A DNA stretch of 39,599 bases from UBA1858 sp045105615 (GTDB lineage Bacteria; Pseudomonadota; Gammaproteobacteria; UBA4575). This document shows, one piece after another, positions 38,709 to 39,599 of this stretch. The stretch is from NCBI GenBank assembly GCA_045105615.1, contig JBGCDS010000042.1:1-39599 (forward strand), written 5' to 3'. A program made the position numbers and the translations under genes. Below the pieces are notes generated by a model that saw nothing but the letters and a program-made list of their open reading frames with translations, did no database searches and was not told where the DNA came from. The first letter of the stretch is position 1, and every line of letters begins with the position of its first letter.

Positions 38709-39566
38709 ATGACTGACGTCACTATGCGCCAGATGTTAGAAGCTGGCGTGCATTTCGGGCATCAAACCCGTTACTGGAATCCTAAAATGGCCCCCTATAT
38801 CTTTGGGGAGCGCAATAAGATCCATATTATTAATCTAGAGAAATCGCTACCAATGTTTAGCGATGCCTTGAATTACCTAGGAAACATGACTGCTAATGGC
38901 GGTAAAGTGCTGTTTGTAGGGACTAAACGTTCTGCGCGCGATGTTGTAAAGGCGGAAGCCGAGCGTTGCGGTATGCCGTATGTTAATCACCGCTGGTTAG
39001 GCGGCATGCTGACTAATTTTCATACAGTTAAGCAGTCAATTAAGCGTTTAAAAGATCAAGAAGAAATTTTAGAGGGCAATGGCTCTGAGCGCTTAGGTAA
39101 AAAAGAACTACTCACTATTAGCCGTGATGTTGAAAAGTTACATCGCAGCTTAGGGGGTATTAAGAACATGAATGTGCTTCCTGACGTGATATTTATTATC
39201 GATGTTGGTTATGAAGAAATCGCAATTAAAGAAGCAACTAAACTGGGTATTCCCGTGGTTGCGGTAGTGGATACTAATAACCCGCTGCATGGCGTTGATT
39301 ATGTTATTCCAGGAAATGACGACGCAATTCGAGCTATTCAGTTATATGCATCAGCGGCAGCTGATGCGATTTTAACTGCTAAAGCAAGTTCGCAAACGTT
39401 GACTGGCGATGAAGATGATTTTGTCGAAGTTGATGCTGCTAAAGATGCACCTAAGCCGAAGAAGAAAGCTGCAAAGAAGAAAGCTGCAAAGCCTAAAGCG
39501 GAAGAAGCGCCTGTGGCCACTGATGCTGCTGAGTCTAAAGCAGAAGCATCGGATGCGTCTGAGTAA
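38709..39566 (+). CDS. rpsB: 30S ribosomal protein S2 with long Lys/Ala tail
   Basis: S2 binds the 30S head-body junction near S1. The core is standard: MRQMLEAGVHFGHQTRYWNP, then KMAPYIFGERNKIHIINLEK and NHRWLGGMLTNFHTVKQSI. The middle holds LPDVIFIIDVGYEEIAIKEA and DTNNPLHGVDYVIPGNDDA. The 285 residues exceed the ~241 of E. coli. The extra part is a low-complexity tail from about residue 238, with repeated PKKKAAKKKAAKPKAEEAP and an acidic Ala/Ser/Glu end. Strong AAGGAG site. tsf is expected just beyond the window but is not visible. Confidence 0.98.
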   Translation: MTDVTMRQMLEAGVHFGHQTRYWNPKMAPYIFGERNKIHIINLEKSLPMFSDALNYLGNMTANGGKVLFVGTKRSARDVVKAEAERCGMPYVNHRWLGGMLTNFHTVKQSIKRLKDQEEILEGNGSERLGKKELLTISRDVEKLHRSLGGIKNMNVLPDVIFIIDVGYEEIAIKEATKLGIPVVAVVDTNNPLHGVDYVIPGNDDAIRAIQLYASAAADAILTAKASSQTLTGDEDDFVEVDAAKDAPKPKKKAAKKKAAKPKAEEAPVATDAAESKAEASDASE

Positions 39567-39599
39567 AAGTTACATTTTAAAATATTTATAGGGTTTCGA

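Noticed and set aside
1..39599. CRISPR arrays, complete insertion sequences, rRNA genes.
   Set aside because: No regularly spaced repeats, transposase genes or rRNA segments were seen on either strand.

Overview
The window is an AT-leaning stretch of a gammaproteobacterial chromosome, almost entirely filled with conserved housekeeping genes. Several blocks are gammaproteobacterial signatures: cmk-rpsA-ihfB-pyrF, thrS-infC-rpmI-rplT-pheS-pheT-ihfA-merR, lepB-rnc-era-recO-pdxJ-acpS-cysM, and map-glnD-dapC-dapD-yffB-dapE. The last block and pyrF-comEA resemble, from memory, Pseudomonas-type rather than enteric layouts: lapA/lapB are missing between ihfB and pyrF, and lepA is not directly before lepB. 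I cannot name the genus.

Layout. 1-4410 (+): end of cmk, rpsA, ihfB, pyrF, a ComEA-like protein and galU. 4411-5378: tRNA-Asn (-), a gene-free stretch, and an isolated Bro-N (phage antirepressor-like) gene ending in a strong terminator. 5379-8672: an aspartate aminotransferase (-) divergent from uvrB (+). 8673-9383: tRNA-Val, then a 500-bp stretch with a perfect 11-bp inverted repeat and a possible tiny membrane peptide gene. 9384-16617 (+): the translation cluster thrS to pheT, ending in ihfA and an overlapping MerR-type gene. infC almost certainly starts at the rare codon ATC. 16656-22800 (+): tRNA-Pro, a structured spacer, lepB, a DUF4845 membrane protein, rnc, era, recO, pdxJ, acpS, cysM and a thioesterase. 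22826-25179 (-): a small membrane protein and mnmC. 25217-25993 (+): a PolB-like 3'-5' exonuclease.

26080-31514 is the accessory part. It holds a small secreted protein, a SprA-related zinc-metalloprotease-like protein, and a ZnuD-type TonB-dependent zinc receptor with a near-ideal Zur operator over its promoter. A decayed second copy of the metalloprotease gene's 3' end lies on the far side of the receptor, so the receptor sits between direct repeats. Next come three small unlinked genes (a protein with a ParB-like GNGR segment, a half-size EamA-like membrane protein and an unknown). They are all on the minus strand and separated by related palindromes, giving a cassette-like look.

31515-38499 (-): the lysine/peptidoglycan precursor genes dapE, dapD, dapC with yffB, the nitrogen sensor glnD and methionine aminopeptidase map. 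38500-39599 (+): a promoter and long leader followed by rpsB, which carries an unusually long Lys/Ala-rich tail.

No CRISPR array, integrase, transposase or complete mobile element was found. The best candidates for something new are the repeat-flanked zinc receptor locus and the palindrome-separated small-gene array. Both are sequence observations whose function is inferred.
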